This document shows positions 20,368 to 28,098 of a stretch of 35,364 nt of DNA, piece after piece (positions within the stretch are counted from its first letter, which is position 1; each line of letters starts with the position of its first letter). This stretch comes from Verrucomicrobiia bacterium (lineage in GTDB: Bacteria; Verrucomicrobiota; Verrucomicrobiia; Verrucomicrobiales; DEV007): assembly GCA_020439945.1 (NCBI GenBank), contig JAGRPB010000041.1:1-35364 (forward strand), given 5' to 3'. Made by a program: the position numbers and the translations under genes. The notes under the pieces are model-generated. The model was given only the letters and a program-made list of their open reading frames with translations. It did not search any database and was not told the origin of the DNA.

Positions 20368-21195
20368 CTACGGCGCGGTTCCCTTGAATTCCGCCATCTG
20401 CTGCGCCTTGTCCGGCGCTCGCATCAGCGCTTCACCGACCAGGATCGCATCGGCACCCCAACCGTGAACGAGTCGGGCATCGTTTCCTGTATGAATGCCG
20501 CTCTCGCTGACGAGAATCTGGTCCGGGCCGACCTCCTCGCTCAGCACCTCTGTCGTCTCGAGCGACACCTCGAAAGTCTTCAGGTTGCGATTGTTGATCC
20601 CGATGATCCGCGCCGGTGAGTCGAGCGCTCGTTCCATTTCCTCGCGGTTGTGCACCTCGACCAGCACATCAAGCGGATAGCCGTGCGCCACGTCGAGGAG
20701 ATGCAGCAACTCTTCCTGAGTCAGCGCCGCCACGATGAGCAGGATGGCGTCGGCGCCCGCGATGACTGCCTCGTGAATCTGGACTTCGTGGACGATAAAA
20801 TCTTTTCGCAGCAGCGGAATCCCGACCGCTTCCCGGATCTGGGCCAGGTAGCCGAGGTGTCCCTGGAAATATTTCTCGTCCGTCAGCACGGAAATCGCGT
20901 CCGCTCCGGCGGCCTCGTAGGTTTTCGCAATCGCGACCGGATCAAAGTTCTCGGCGATCGTTCCCGCGGACGGCGAACCTTTTTTCACTTCGGCGATGAC
21001 GGCCAGAGGCTGGGTGCCATAACCGATGCCGTCCGTCTCGTCGCGCAATCCGCCACCCAAGGCCTGAAAAAAGGAGCGGTAATCATTCCGACCCGCGGCT
21101 CCGGCTTCGAGTTTCTCCGCGATCGGAAGCAACTTCTGAATCTCGGTCCGTTTGTGGGCGATGATTTCGTCGAGAATGTTGGATGTGGCGGCCAT
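20368..21195 (-). CDS. trpC: Indole-3-glycerol-phosphate synthase
   Basis: A 275-residue TIM-barrel enzyme that closes the indole ring in tryptophan synthesis. Motifs: ILDEIIAHKRTEIQKL (residues 7-22, usual ILxxIxxxKxxEVxxL), VIAEVKKGSPSAGTIAENFD near 80 with the catalytic lysine of AExKxxSPSxG, GADAISVLTDEKYFQGHLGY (family), IPLLRKDFIVHEVQIHEAVI near 137, GADAILLIVAALTQEEL near 158, LDVLVEVHNREEMERALD near 184, IIGINNRNLKTFEVSLETT near 204 and VSESGIHTGNDARLVHGWGA near 234. The start at 21195 was chosen because the homology begins at once; a longer frame to 21288 adds unlikely residues. No other trp gene is nearby, so the pathway is dispersed here. Confidence 0.95.
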   Translation of the reverse strand: MAATSNILDEIIAHKRTEIQKLLPIAEKLEAGAAGRNDYRSFFQALGGGLRDETDGIGYGTQPLAVIAEVKKGSPSAGTIAENFDPVAIAKTYEAAGADAISVLTDEKYFQGHLGYLAQIREAVGIPLLRKDFIVHEVQIHEAVIAGADAILLIVAALTQEELLHLLDVAHGYPLDVLVEVHNREEMERALDSPARIIGINNRNLKTFEVSLETTEVLSEEVGPDQILVSESGIHTGNDARLVHGWGADAILVGEALMRAPDKAQQMAEFKGTAP

Positions 21196-21331
21196 GGGCG
21201 ATTTTCCCGCAGACCCTACGTCCCGAGGGCACCCCGGCAACGGTGAAATTTTAAAAAACCTGCTTGAAAAAAGTCGGACTTTCGCCACTTTACCGTCCCC
21301 TTCGCCGCACTTCGGTGTGGCAAAAGAATGA

Positions 21332-21406
21332 GCGGGTGTAGCTCAGGGGTAGAGCGCAACCTTGCCAAGGTTGATGTCGTGAGTTCGAATCTCATCACCC
21401 GCTCCA
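21332..21406 (+). tRNA. tRNA-Gly, anticodon GCC, CCA end encoded
   Basis: A full cloverleaf can be drawn: acceptor GCGGGTG (21332-21338) with CACCCGC (21396-21402), D-arm GCTC..GAGC, anticodon stem CAACC/GGTTG around loop TTGCCAA with anticodon GCC, and T-arm with GTTCGAATC. The discriminator base is T, followed by an encoded CCA (21404-21406). It lies between trpC and prmA. A short T-run follows immediately and may terminate transcription. Confidence 0.98.
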
Positions 21407-21452
21407 TTTTTTTGTACTTTTCTCGGCACCTGCCCCAGCCGACACTGAGCCC

Positions 21453-22328
21453 ATGGAGTCCGGACCGCTGTTCCGCTGGTCAAAACGCGTTCCCGAAAAA
21501 GAGGTGGAGACGTGGGAGAACCGCCTGACCATCGAGGGCCTGCCCTACGTGGTCGAAAAGGCGGTCGGACGCGAGCGCTGGCAATTCAATGTCTACGGCG
21601 GCGACCGCGACGAACTCGACTCGCTCCGCCATCGACTCGGCGGCGGCGTGGTCAGGGTCCGACCGGAAGACTGGCAGCCAACCGCGTCCGACGAACCCGT
21701 CCGGCTGAAGATTCGCGATCGCCTTCTCGTGGTCGAGGAAACGGAGACCGAAGATCTTGCCCGGCTCGGGATGGAATTTCCCGGACGCGAAATCCTCTCG
21801 TTCCCCCCCCAGATGGCTTTTGGCACCGGCGGTCACCAGACCACCGCCACCTGCCTGCGGCAACTCGTCGACGAAACCGAGACGCTCACCCCGGGCGAGT
21901 GGAATCTGCTCGATCTCGGCTGCGGCAGCGGCATCCTTGCCATCGCCGGCGCTCGACTCGGCGCCAAGGCGGTGACCGCGATCGAAAACGATTTGCTCGC
22001 CTCCGACGTCGCCCGCACCAACGCGGAACGTCACGGCGTGAGCGACCGGGTCACTTTCATCGAAGGCGACGCCATCGGTTGGACTGGTCAGGCTGGTCGG
22101 TCAGGTCGGCGTTTCAATATCGTCGCCGCCAATCTTTTCAGCGATCTCCTCGTCGAATTGATGCCAAACGTCCCGGACGCGCTCGCGTCCGAAGGCCGCG
22201 TCATCGTTTCCGGGTTTCTCACCACTCAGGCCAAGGCGGTGCATCAAGCCGCGCGGGACGCCGGCATCGACCTGTTCAATTTCGTTCGTCGCGGCAAATG
22301 GGTCACCGCCGTGGGACGGCATTCCTAA
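21453..22328 (+). CDS. prmA: Ribosomal protein L11 methyltransferase
   Basis: A 291-residue SAM-dependent enzyme that methylates ribosomal protein L11 at several lysines and the N-terminus. An N-terminal substrate-recognition domain (1-110) precedes the methyltransferase core. The core has PPQMAFGTGGHQTTATCLRQ near 120 (usual PGxAFGTGxHxTTxLCL), WNLLDLGCGSGILAIAGARL near 150 (SAM motif I), KAVTAIENDLLASDVARTNA and FNIVAANLFSDLLVELMP near 227 (usual xNILAxxLxxLxP). Between GDAIGW and the FNIVAAN strand there is an insertion-like run (TGQAGRSGRR) encoded by repetitive GGTCAGG/GGTCGG sequence at 22084-22111. Start ATG at 21453, 47 bases after the tRNA. Confidence 0.93.
   Translation: MESGPLFRWSKRVPEKEVETWENRLTIEGLPYVVEKAVGRERWQFNVYGGDRDELDSLRHRLGGGVVRVRPEDWQPTASDEPVRLKIRDRLLVVEETETEDLARLGMEFPGREILSFPPQMAFGTGGHQTTATCLRQLVDETETLTPGEWNLLDLGCGSGILAIAGARLGAKAVTAIENDLLASDVARTNAERHGVSDRVTFIEGDAIGWTGQAGRSGRRFNIVAANLFSDLLVELMPNVPDALASEGRVIVSGFLTTQAKAVHQAARDAGIDLFNFVRRGKWVTAVGRHS
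22084..22111. repeat. Short repeat inside prmA related to the intergenic palindrome
   Basis: CTGGTCAGGCTGGTCGG is followed by TCAGGTCGGCG, so a GGTCRG unit repeats four times. The 13-mer GGTCAGGTCGGCG (22099-22111) is identical to 25558-25570 in the 35-bp palindromic element. It encodes an apparently expendable Gly/Arg loop in PrmA. Confidence 0.5.
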
Positions 22329-22355
22329 TCCCGAGACGATTCAGGCCCAGGAAAA

Positions 22356-22407
22356 ATTCGTGGCCATTCGTGTTAACCATTTTTCTGAAACACGAATGGC
22401 CACGAAT
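22356..22407. repeat. Perfect 19-bp inverted repeat, ATTCGTGGCCATTCGTGTT family
   Basis: ATTCGTGGCCATTCGTGTT (22356-22374) is exactly complementary to 22389-22407, with a 14-base loop containing a T-run. It starts 28 bases after the prmA stop. A related, rearranged copy lies at 27103-27174. The 280-base gap 22329-22608 holds nothing else convincing. It could act as a transcription terminator for prmA in both directions or be a dispersed repetitive element. Confidence 0.9.
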
Positions 22408-22608
22408 CAAAAGAATCTGCACGAATGAATCGGAATGCGGCGGCACCTAAATACAGCTGCCAGCCTTTCACCGATCTCCAAAAATCGCCCACTCACGCCG
22501 ATGTGGCGAAGATCCTCGGCAGGCGGTATAGTGTTCGCCTGCATAGGTCGGCGATCGTTTCCAAATGGATGACGGCTCGCCATTTTATACATAACTCACT
22601 TCATACCA

Positions 22609-23637
22609 ATGAACCATAACAACACGCCCGCCAATGTGGCGCGAGCGGCCTTCGTGCTGATCGCAACATTGCTGGGCATCTCCCTCGCCCTCGGGCAGGG
22701 AGCCAACTACGGCTGGATCGGTGCGCTCATCGGTCTGGTTTTCGGGTTGCTGGTGATCGTGATCGATCTCGGTCTCCGCAATTTCAGCATCAAGGGCTTT
22801 TCCTCCGGCACCTTCGGTCTCTTGGTCGGACTGCTCTGCGCCTGGCTCGTCACCAGCATCGGTTTCTTCGACGCCGGCTGGATGCAGCAGTACCAACTCG
22901 CCGCCGACATCTTTCGACTCGCCATGTTTCTCGGGCTCGGCTTTGTCGGCATGATGCTGGCGTTGCGCAGCAAGCGTGAGGAGTTCTCACTCGTCATTCC
23001 CTACGTCCGCTTTCGCCAGGAGGCAGTGCAGGATCAGCCTCTGCTCGCCGATGCCACCGCCATCATCGACGGACGCCTGCCGCGCCTGTTTGCCTCGGGA
23101 TTTCTCTCCGGTTCGATCCTCGTGCCGCGCTTCGTCTTGGATGAACTGCAGTCACTCGCCGATGAAGGTGATGACATCCGGCGCGCTCGCGGCAAGCGGG
23201 GCCTCGACTGTCTCGCCCAACTTCGGAAAGCGCCACGGATCGAGGTGGCCATCCACGACGAGGATCCGCGTGATGAAGACACCACCGATGGCAAGCTGAT
23301 CACCCTGTCGCGACTGACCGGTGCCCGGCTCATCACTTCCGACGCCAACCTGGCCAAAGTCGCCCGGCTTCAAAATGCCACCGTTCTCGACCTGAACGAT
23401 CTCGCCCAAGCCATGCGACCGACCGTCGCGCCCGGCGACGAGCTCGACCTGAACCTCGTCAAGGAAGGCAAGGATTCCCACCAGGCTGTCGGTTACCTGC
23501 CCGATGGCACCATGATCGTGGTCAACCAAGCCGTCTCCAAGATCGGCACTACCCAGAGCGTCGTCGTGGCTGGCGCCGTGCAAACCAGCGCGGGACGGCT
23601 CATTTTCGCCGAACTGAAAGAAAGCAACAGTCGCTGA
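22609..23637 (+). CDS. Membrane-anchored PIN-TRAM domain protein (YacL-like)
   Basis: A 342-residue protein with four hydrophobic segments in the first 120 residues: AAFVLIATLLGISLAL near 13, IGALIGLVFGLLVIVIDLGL near 37, FGLLVGLLCAWLVTSIGFF near 69, and FRLAMFLGLGFVGMMLAL near 103. A PIN nuclease domain follows (about 142-268): LADATAIIDGRLPRL (first Asp), GSILVPRFVLDELQSLADEG (Glu), RGKRGLDCLAQLRKAP, then DTTDGKLITLSRLTGARLIT and SDANLAKVARL (further acidic residues). The C-terminal part (270-335) with PTVAPGDELDLNLVKEGKD then GYLPDGTMIVV is a TRAM RNA-binding domain. Similar proteins occur in Bacillus (YacL) and many phyla; the RNA substrate is unknown. Start ATG at 22609. Confidence 0.93.
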   Translation: MNHNNTPANVARAAFVLIATLLGISLALGQGANYGWIGALIGLVFGLLVIVIDLGLRNFSIKGFSSGTFGLLVGLLCAWLVTSIGFFDAGWMQQYQLAADIFRLAMFLGLGFVGMMLALRSKREEFSLVIPYVRFRQEAVQDQPLLADATAIIDGRLPRLFASGFLSGSILVPRFVLDELQSLADEGDDIRRARGKRGLDCLAQLRKAPRIEVAIHDEDPRDEDTTDGKLITLSRLTGARLITSDANLAKVARLQNATVLDLNDLAQAMRPTVAPGDELDLNLVKEGKDSHQAVGYLPDGTMIVVNQAVSKIGTTQSVVVAGAVQTSAGRLIFAELKESNSR

Positions 23638-23758
23638 CCGCTTTCCGCGCAGAAAGGAAAACGCATCGCTTCCACGCAGCCGGATTTGGCTGCGACAACA
23701 CTGTCTGCGGCGTGTCGCGTTACGAACGAGGCTTAGCCTCGCAGCTCGTCTCGCGAAA

Positions 23759-24016
23759 TCACTCCTCCTCCTCTTCGGGATTTGCGTCGTCCGCGTCGGC
23801 GATCGCGTTGAGGGCCTGGATGAAATCGTCCAGCACCTCCGCCGGCACCATGATGGTGTCACGCCGTCCGCGCACATCCTCCGTGATCTTCACGAATCGC
23901 CCCCGGGAATTTTCCTTCAGATCGAGGAAAAAAATCTTCCGGTCAGCAAATACCTTCTCGGTGTGAATCGGGTGATCCGAACGCCGATGTTCCCGTTCCT
24001 CGTCGTATCCAATCAT
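23759..24016 (-). CDS. PUR-domain (DUF3276-like) nucleic-acid-binding protein
   Basis: An 85-residue protein. Residues 18-70 show IHTEKVFADRKIFFLDLKEN, SRGRFVKITEDVRGRRDTIM and VPAEVLDDFIQALNAIADA, the beta-beta-beta-beta-helix of the PUR repeat. The bacterial family form is xxxSERxxAGKRTYFFDVKxxxxGxxYLxIxEsxxxxxxxxxxxFxEdxxxFxxAL. Spirochaete and Bacteroidetes homologues bind single-stranded DNA or RNA. The acidic tail (NPEEEEE) is typical of such small nucleic-acid regulators. ATG 24016 is preceded by GAGAGGTAGGACC, a reasonable ribosome binding site 6-12 bases upstream. The 121-base gap to the PIN-TRAM gene holds nothing visible. Confidence 0.85.
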   Translation of the reverse strand: MIGYDEEREHRRSDHPIHTEKVFADRKIFFLDLKENSRGRFVKITEDVRGRRDTIMVPAEVLDDFIQALNAIADADDANPEEEEE

Positions 24017-24196
24017 GAGTGGTCCTACCTCTCTTCCCAGTCGTCTAACTTGCTGTGTTCAGTTTCAGCGAGTTTCAGCGAAACGACATCGCCCTCAACC
24101 GTGAGAGCTCCTTCCCCCGCCAAAACAGGCGTTTTAGGATTCTCACGGGTCCCGCGTTTTGCAAGAAAAACCGGGTTAACGTATTCACGGGCAGAT

Positions 24197-24895
24197 TCAG
24201 CGCCCCTCCGCGAATGCCGCCAGTTCCGCCGGCAACGCACACTGCCAGTCGTGCTCCCGCCAGACCAGCCGCGACGCATGAAGCGCCTGCCGATCGAGCA
24301 GCAATCGCGCCGCCAGTTCCGGCGTCCACCCCGTTTCGATAAATTCGAGGTAACAGGCTTCGTCCGGTCCGTAGAGCTTGTCTCCGACGATGGGAAACCC
24401 CGCATGATGCAGGTGCGCCCGGATCTGGTGCATCCGGCCCGTCTGCGGATGGCATTCCAGCAGCGAAAATCGTTCCTCCTTCCCCTCTCGACCGACCCGC
24501 TCAAATCGCTGCTCCACTCGAAACTCTGTCCGACAGGCTTTGCCCTGCTGATGCGCCACCTGCTTCACCCAAATCCGCGAAGGTTCAATTTCGCCTCGGC
24601 GGATCAGCGGTGCATCGATCGCGAAATCGTCCGTTTCCGGCCATCCCCAAACGATCGCTCGATAGGTTTTCTCGAATTCCCCCCGTTCCATCGCCAGCCC
24701 GAACTCCCGAGCCGCTTCGCGATGTTTCGCCACCAGCACCAGCCCGCTGGTCTCCCGGTCCAGCCGGGTAATGATCGAAAGCTGTCCGCCAATCGCCAAC
24801 TCGTAAACCAGCAACTCCCGCAACCCATCCCACAGCGTCGGCGGATGCCCCGGATTCGTCGGATGCACGATCAAGTGCGCCGGCTTGTCGACCAC
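24197..24895 (-). CDS. RluA-family rRNA/tRNA pseudouridine synthase
   Basis: A 232-residue protein from GTG 24895. Motifs: VVDKPAHLIVHPTNPGHPPT (residues 1-20, usual DKPAGLxVHP), SIITRLDRETSGLVLVAK near 41 with the catalytic Asp of HRLDxxTSGLxLxAK, EKTYRAIVWG near 76, LIRRGE, ACRTEFRVEQRF near 119, FSLLECHPQTGRMHQIRAHL near 142 and HHAGFPIVGDKLYG near 163. It isomerises uridines in rRNA or tRNA; the target site is not predictable from sequence alone. The family's preceding residues (EFSVVAESDDFIV) are encoded in frame upstream of the GTG, back to a stop at 24992-24994. No ATG, GTG or TTG lies there, only a CTG at 24949, so the true start is probably non-standard. Confidence 0.88.
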   Translation of the reverse strand: MVDKPAHLIVHPTNPGHPPTLWDGLRELLVYELAIGGQLSIITRLDRETSGLVLVAKHREAAREFGLAMERGEFEKTYRAIVWGWPETDDFAIDAPLIRRGEIEPSRIWVKQVAHQQGKACRTEFRVEQRFERVGREGKEERFSLLECHPQTGRMHQIRAHLHHAGFPIVGDKLYGPDEACYLEFIETGWTPELAARLLLDRQALHASRLVWREHDWQCALPAELAAFAEGR

Positions 24896-24991
24896 GATGA
24901 AATCATCGCTTTCGGCAACGACGGAAAACTCCGGAGTGTAGAGACGCAGGTCGATAGTCGCGAGCTTATGCCAGAAAGTCTCCGACTTCGA

Positions 24992-25270
24992 CTAGCGACG
25001 CGAAAGTCGACGCTCGATCGCCTCAGGATCCTGTCGTAGATCCATGATGAACGACACCATCACTCGCGTTCCCACAACGGAGTAGAAGATGCCGAATGGA
25101 GTGCCGGGAACCAGTTTTCGCCGAAAGTGACTGTGATATACCGGAGCCAGATCCGGCATTGTCCGAATCCGTTCCAAGGCAGAATCAATGAGGCGGTAGG
25201 AGGCTTCTCCGTATCTGCTGAAGATCTCCAGAAGATCGGCTTGAGCCGATTGGAGCAAAACGACCTCCAT
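24992..25270 (-). CDS. ParE-like toxin (second module)
   Basis: A 92-residue protein from ATG 25270, which overlaps the antitoxin stop (TGATG). Residues: EVVLLQSAQADLLEIFSRYG then LIDSALERIRTMPDLAPVYH, FRRKLVPGTPFGIFYSVVGT and VMVSFIMDLRQDPEAIERRL. This is the ParE/RelE helix-helix-sheet fold, with the typical RR(K)xLxxxPFxIFYxxxxxxVxVxxixdxRqdPxxIxxRL. Its stop is in frame with the upstream coding region of the pseudouridine synthase, so no spacer exists between the two. Probable gyrase or ribosome poison, activity not shown. Confidence 0.87.
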   Translation of the reverse strand: MEVVLLQSAQADLLEIFSRYGEASYRLIDSALERIRTMPDLAPVYHSHFRRKLVPGTPFGIFYSVVGTRVMVSFIMDLRQDPEAIERRLSRR

Positions 25271-25485
25271 CACTCCACGCCAATCCTCTTTCGAAATTCT
25301 TCGAGTGTGATCGCTCCTGCGGGATCTTCGAGATGCGCCCGCCAGCGTTCCTCGAGGATCTTGATGATCGCTGGATTGGGCGAATCCTGATCAGCGGCGG
25401 CAATTTCCTCGCACAAATCGTCGAGCAACGCGCGTTTCTCTTCCAAAGGAAGGTTCGAGATTTCGGGAAATTTCTCCGCGATCAT
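25270..25485 (-). CDS. Addiction-module antitoxin (second module)
   Basis: A 71-residue acidic protein from ATG 25485. It reads MIAEKFPEISNLPLEEKRAL then LDDLCEEIAAADQDSPNPAI, and ends RAHLEDPAGAITLEEFRKRI. This is the common short addiction-module antitoxin (IxxLsxeEklxLidxLwxSi...LxxRxxeyxxnPxxgxxweev), the partner of ParE-type toxins. The gene order antitoxin-toxin and the 1-3 base overlap fit translational coupling. A longer frame to 25524 is open, but the inner ATG gives the standard length. Confidence 0.85.
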   Translation of the reverse strand: MIAEKFPEISNLPLEEKRALLDDLCEEIAAADQDSPNPAIIKILEERWRAHLEDPAGAITLEEFRKRIGVE

Positions 25486-25550
25486 AGCCGAACAGTATCC
25501 GAGGGCCCGTATCTTGCCAAGCACCTATACGTGGGAGCACCTCCGATCAG

Positions 25551-25585
25551 TCAACAGGGTCAGGTCGGCGACTCAACCCTGTTGA
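25551..25585. repeat. Palindromic element TCAACAGGGTCAGGTC, best copy
   Basis: TCAACAGGGT (25551-25560) is exactly complementary to ACCCTGTTGA (25576-25585), with a 15-base centre CAGGTCGGCGACTCA. It lies in the 222-base gap between the antitoxin and lpxC/fabZ, about 120 bases upstream of the latter's ATG. It is the most regular member of a family with copies at 7149-7182, 19781-19812 and 34859-34891. Confidence 0.85.
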
Positions 25586-25707
25586 ATGGGAATTCGCGAA
25601 CCGGCTCGGCTTCATTCTGCCGCCATCGAAAGGGCTGGACTACGGCCGGGCTTGCGCTAGGTATTTGCCCCCTTTTTCTGACCCCACCGATTGATCGACT
25701 GACAGCC

Positions 25708-27024
25708 ATGTCCGCCGCCCCCTACCAACAGACTCTCGCCTCGTCGGCGACGCTCGCCGGCACCTCCCTGCACACGGGAGAAAAGGTGACGCTGACGATG
25801 AAGCCCGCGCCGGCCGGTCACGGCATCAAATTTCGCCGAGTTGACCTCGACGATCAGCCGTTCATCGACGCGCATGTGAAAAACGTGCAGACGGTCGAGC
25901 GTGCCACCACGCTGGCCCAGGGTTCGGTGAAGGTGCACACGGTCGAGCACGTCATTTCCGCGCTGGTCGGCATGGGCGTCGACAATGCGATCATCGAGAT
26001 GGACGCCAACGAGCCGCCGATCGGCGATGGCTCGGCGAGACCTTATGTGGAGTGCATCAAGAAGGCGGGCATCGCCCAACAGGATGAGTTCCGCAGCGTG
26101 TTCGAGATTCGCGAACCGATCCACATGGAGACCCGTGGCGGTAGCCTGATCACCATCGTGCCGGACAAATCCTTTCGTGTTTCCTGCACCCAGGTCGGTC
26201 CTGACGGCCGCATGACCCAGTATTTTTCCACGGAAGTCACTCCCGAGCTTTACGAAAACGAGATCGCCCCGGCCCGGACTTTTGTTTTCTACGAGGACGT
26301 CCAGCCGCTGATGGAAAAGGGCCTCATCAAGGGCGGCAGCCTCGAAAACGCCGTGGTCATTCGCGGCGATTCCGTGATGAGCAAGGAGCCGATGCGTTTC
26401 CAGGAAGAATTCGCCCGCCACAAGATTCTCGACATCATCGGCGACCTGATGCTGAGCGGAAAACGCATCATGGGTCACGTCATCGCCGTGAAACCGGGCC
26501 ACGGACCGAACACGGATATGGCGCGCGAACTGGTGAAGCGATTCCAGGAAGCGCAGGCGATGCGTCCTCCGGTGCGAATCCCCACCGGCGAGGCGGTGCT
26601 GAACAACATCGAGGTGCAGAAGGTGCTGCCCCATCGCTACCCGTTCCTGATGGTGGACCGCGTCGTCAATTTCGAGGGCGACACGAAGTGCACCGGCGTG
26701 AAGCAGGTGACGATCAACGAACCGTTTTTCCAAGGCCACTTCCCCGGTCACCCGGTGATGCCCGGTGTGCTACAGGTCGAAGCGATGGCCCAGGTCGGCA
26801 GCATCATCCTGCTGCGCCAGCCGGAGCATCAGGGCAAGATCGGTTATTTCATGAGCGCCGATAAGGTGAAATTCCGCAAGCCGGTGCTGCCGGGCGACAC
26901 GCTTTTCATCGAGGCGGAGATCCTCAAGACACGTCGCAGCATGGCGTCCGCCTACTGCCGTTGCGTGGTCAACGACCAAGTGGTTTCCGAAGGGGAACTG
27001 AAATTTGCCGTCGTGGATTCCTGA
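25708..27024 (+). CDS. lpxC/fabZ: Bifunctional LpxC (UDP-acyl-GlcNAc deacetylase)/FabZ dehydratase
   Basis: A 438-residue fusion. The LpxC part (about 1-290) removes acetyl from UDP-3-O-acyl-GlcNAc in the first committed step of lipid A synthesis. It shows SATLAGTSLHTGEKVTLTMK, VKVHTVEHVISALVGMGVDN (zinc His), NEPPIGDGSARPYVECIKKA, RFQEEFARHKILDIIGDLML (zinc His and Asp) and AVKPGHGPNTDMAREL (catalytic His). The FabZ part (about 300-438) dehydrates 3-hydroxyacyl-ACP. It has EVQKVLPHRYPFLMVDRVVN, QGHFPGHPVMPGVLQVEAMA (catalytic His and Glu) and KVKFRKPVLPGDTLF. Fusions of this type are known in Bacteroidetes and PVC bacteria. ATG 25708 was chosen; the frame is open far upstream but lacks homology. 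lpxA follows at 27265. Confidence 0.96.
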   Translation: MSAAPYQQTLASSATLAGTSLHTGEKVTLTMKPAPAGHGIKFRRVDLDDQPFIDAHVKNVQTVERATTLAQGSVKVHTVEHVISALVGMGVDNAIIEMDANEPPIGDGSARPYVECIKKAGIAQQDEFRSVFEIREPIHMETRGGSLITIVPDKSFRVSCTQVGPDGRMTQYFSTEVTPELYENEIAPARTFVFYEDVQPLMEKGLIKGGSLENAVVIRGDSVMSKEPMRFQEEFARHKILDIIGDLMLSGKRIMGHVIAVKPGHGPNTDMARELVKRFQEAQAMRPPVRIPTGEAVLNNIEVQKVLPHRYPFLMVDRVVNFEGDTKCTGVKQVTINEPFFQGHFPGHPVMPGVLQVEAMAQVGSIILLRQPEHQGKIGYFMSADKVKFRKPVLPGDTLFIEAEILKTRRSMASAYCRCVVNDQVVSEGELKFAVVDS

Positions 27025-27102
27025 GAGAAATGGAATCAAGGTTTTGAACTCGGATTTGGTCTCGTCTTCGTCACGGACAGTTGATTCGTGTAAATTCTTC
27101 CA

Positions 27103-27174
27103 ATTCGTGACCATTCGTGTTTGCTCGATTCCAGAACACGAATTTTCACGAATGAAACGAATGGTCACAAATTG
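27103..27174. repeat. Rearranged copy of the ATTCGTG palindrome
   Basis: ATTCGTGACCATTCGTGTT begins at 27103. The opposite arm is split: AACACGAAT at 27135, then an inserted TTTCACGAATGAA, then ACGAATGGTCACAAAT to about 27174. The core matches 22356-22407 with GGCC changed to GACC. It occupies the 240-base gap between lpxC/fabZ and lpxA, which contains no gene. Confidence 0.7.
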
Positions 27175-27264
27175 TCTCTCGCTTTCGTTTTCCGCGCCTG
27201 CTGATTTTATCTACCAAAATCCCGGTTGGAATTTCGAGAGTCCGTGATTGGGTGCCCCTGAAAT

Positions 27265-28038
27265 ATGGCGACAGAAATTCATCCGACGGCGGTGGTCGAT
27301 CCCAAGGCGGAACTGGGCGAGGGAGTCCAGATTGGACCGTATGCCGTGATCCGGGCCGGCGTTCAGCTGGGCGACGGCTGCGTGGTCCACAATCACGCGA
27401 CGCTGGATGGCCCGTCAGAATTCGGTCCCAACAATGTTTTCTATTCCTACTCCTCGATCGGGCAGCGATCTCAGGACCTGAAATACCAGGGTGAGCCGAC
27501 CTGGCTGCGCGTGGGCGAGGGCAATACGTTTCGCGAATTCTGCACCGTGAACCGCGCCACCTCCCCCGGCGACGCCACCGTCATCGGGAACCACAACTAT
27601 TTCCTGACCTACTCGCACGTCGGACACGACTGTGTCGTCGGTGATCACTGCATTTTTTCCAACAACGGCACGCTCGGCGGCCACGTGGTGGTGGGAAACC
27701 ACGTCATCGTCAGCGGCCTGACTGCCGTGCACCAGTTCTGCCGCATCGGCGACCATGGTTTCACCGGCGGTTGTTCGAAAATCGTCCAAGACATTCCCCC
27801 GTTCATGATCGCCGACGGAAATCCCGCCCGAGTCCGCGCCATCAATGTGGTGGGCATGCAGCGTCGCGGTTTCGACGAAGTCGCCGTCCGTGCGGCGAAG
27901 CGGGCTCACCGGAAGCTCTATCGTGACGGAGTGACTACCTCTGTCGCCTTGGCCGAGCTGGAGAAAGAAGACGATCCGACGGGCGTTTACGCGACGATCA
28001 TCGATTTCGTGAAGTCGTCGGAACGCGGGATTCACTGA
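27265..28038 (+). CDS. lpxA: UDP-N-acetylglucosamine acyltransferase
   Basis: A 257-residue trimeric left-handed beta-helix enzyme that adds the 3-hydroxyacyl chain to UDP-GlcNAc, the step before LpxC. It shows hexapeptide repeats from residue 3: IHPTAVVDPKAELGEGVQIG, then PYAVIRAGVQLGDGCVVHNH. Next come VFYSYSSIGQRSQDLKYQGE, the typical EFCTVNRATSPGDATVIGNH, YSHVGHDCVVGDHCIFSNNG with the catalytic His, and GNHVIVSGLTAVHQFCRIGD. The C-terminal helical domain begins near GFDEVAVRAAKRAHRKLY. ATG 27265 gives the family start. It is separated from lpxC/fabZ by the repeat-bearing gap. Confidence 0.97.
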   Translation: MATEIHPTAVVDPKAELGEGVQIGPYAVIRAGVQLGDGCVVHNHATLDGPSEFGPNNVFYSYSSIGQRSQDLKYQGEPTWLRVGEGNTFREFCTVNRATSPGDATVIGNHNYFLTYSHVGHDCVVGDHCIFSNNGTLGGHVVVGNHVIVSGLTAVHQFCRIGDHGFTGGCSKIVQDIPPFMIADGNPARVRAINVVGMQRRGFDEVAVRAAKRAHRKLYRDGVTTSVALAELEKEDDPTGVYATIIDFVKSSERGIH

Positions 28039-28098
28039 GTATCTCAACGATTTCCCGGGATGGCTTTTGCGGGATTTTCGTCGTAAAATGTCGTTTGA

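Noticed and set aside
24025..24190. Minus-strand frame ending LAETEHSKLDDWEER between the pseudouridine synthase and the PUR-domain gene
   Set aside because: The composition looks protein-like, but no usable start codon is present after the synthase region; kept only as a possible remnant.
25708..27024. LpxC/FabZ fusion as a novelty
   Set aside because: This fusion is established in Bacteroidetes and PVC bacteria, so it is annotated but not reported as a finding.
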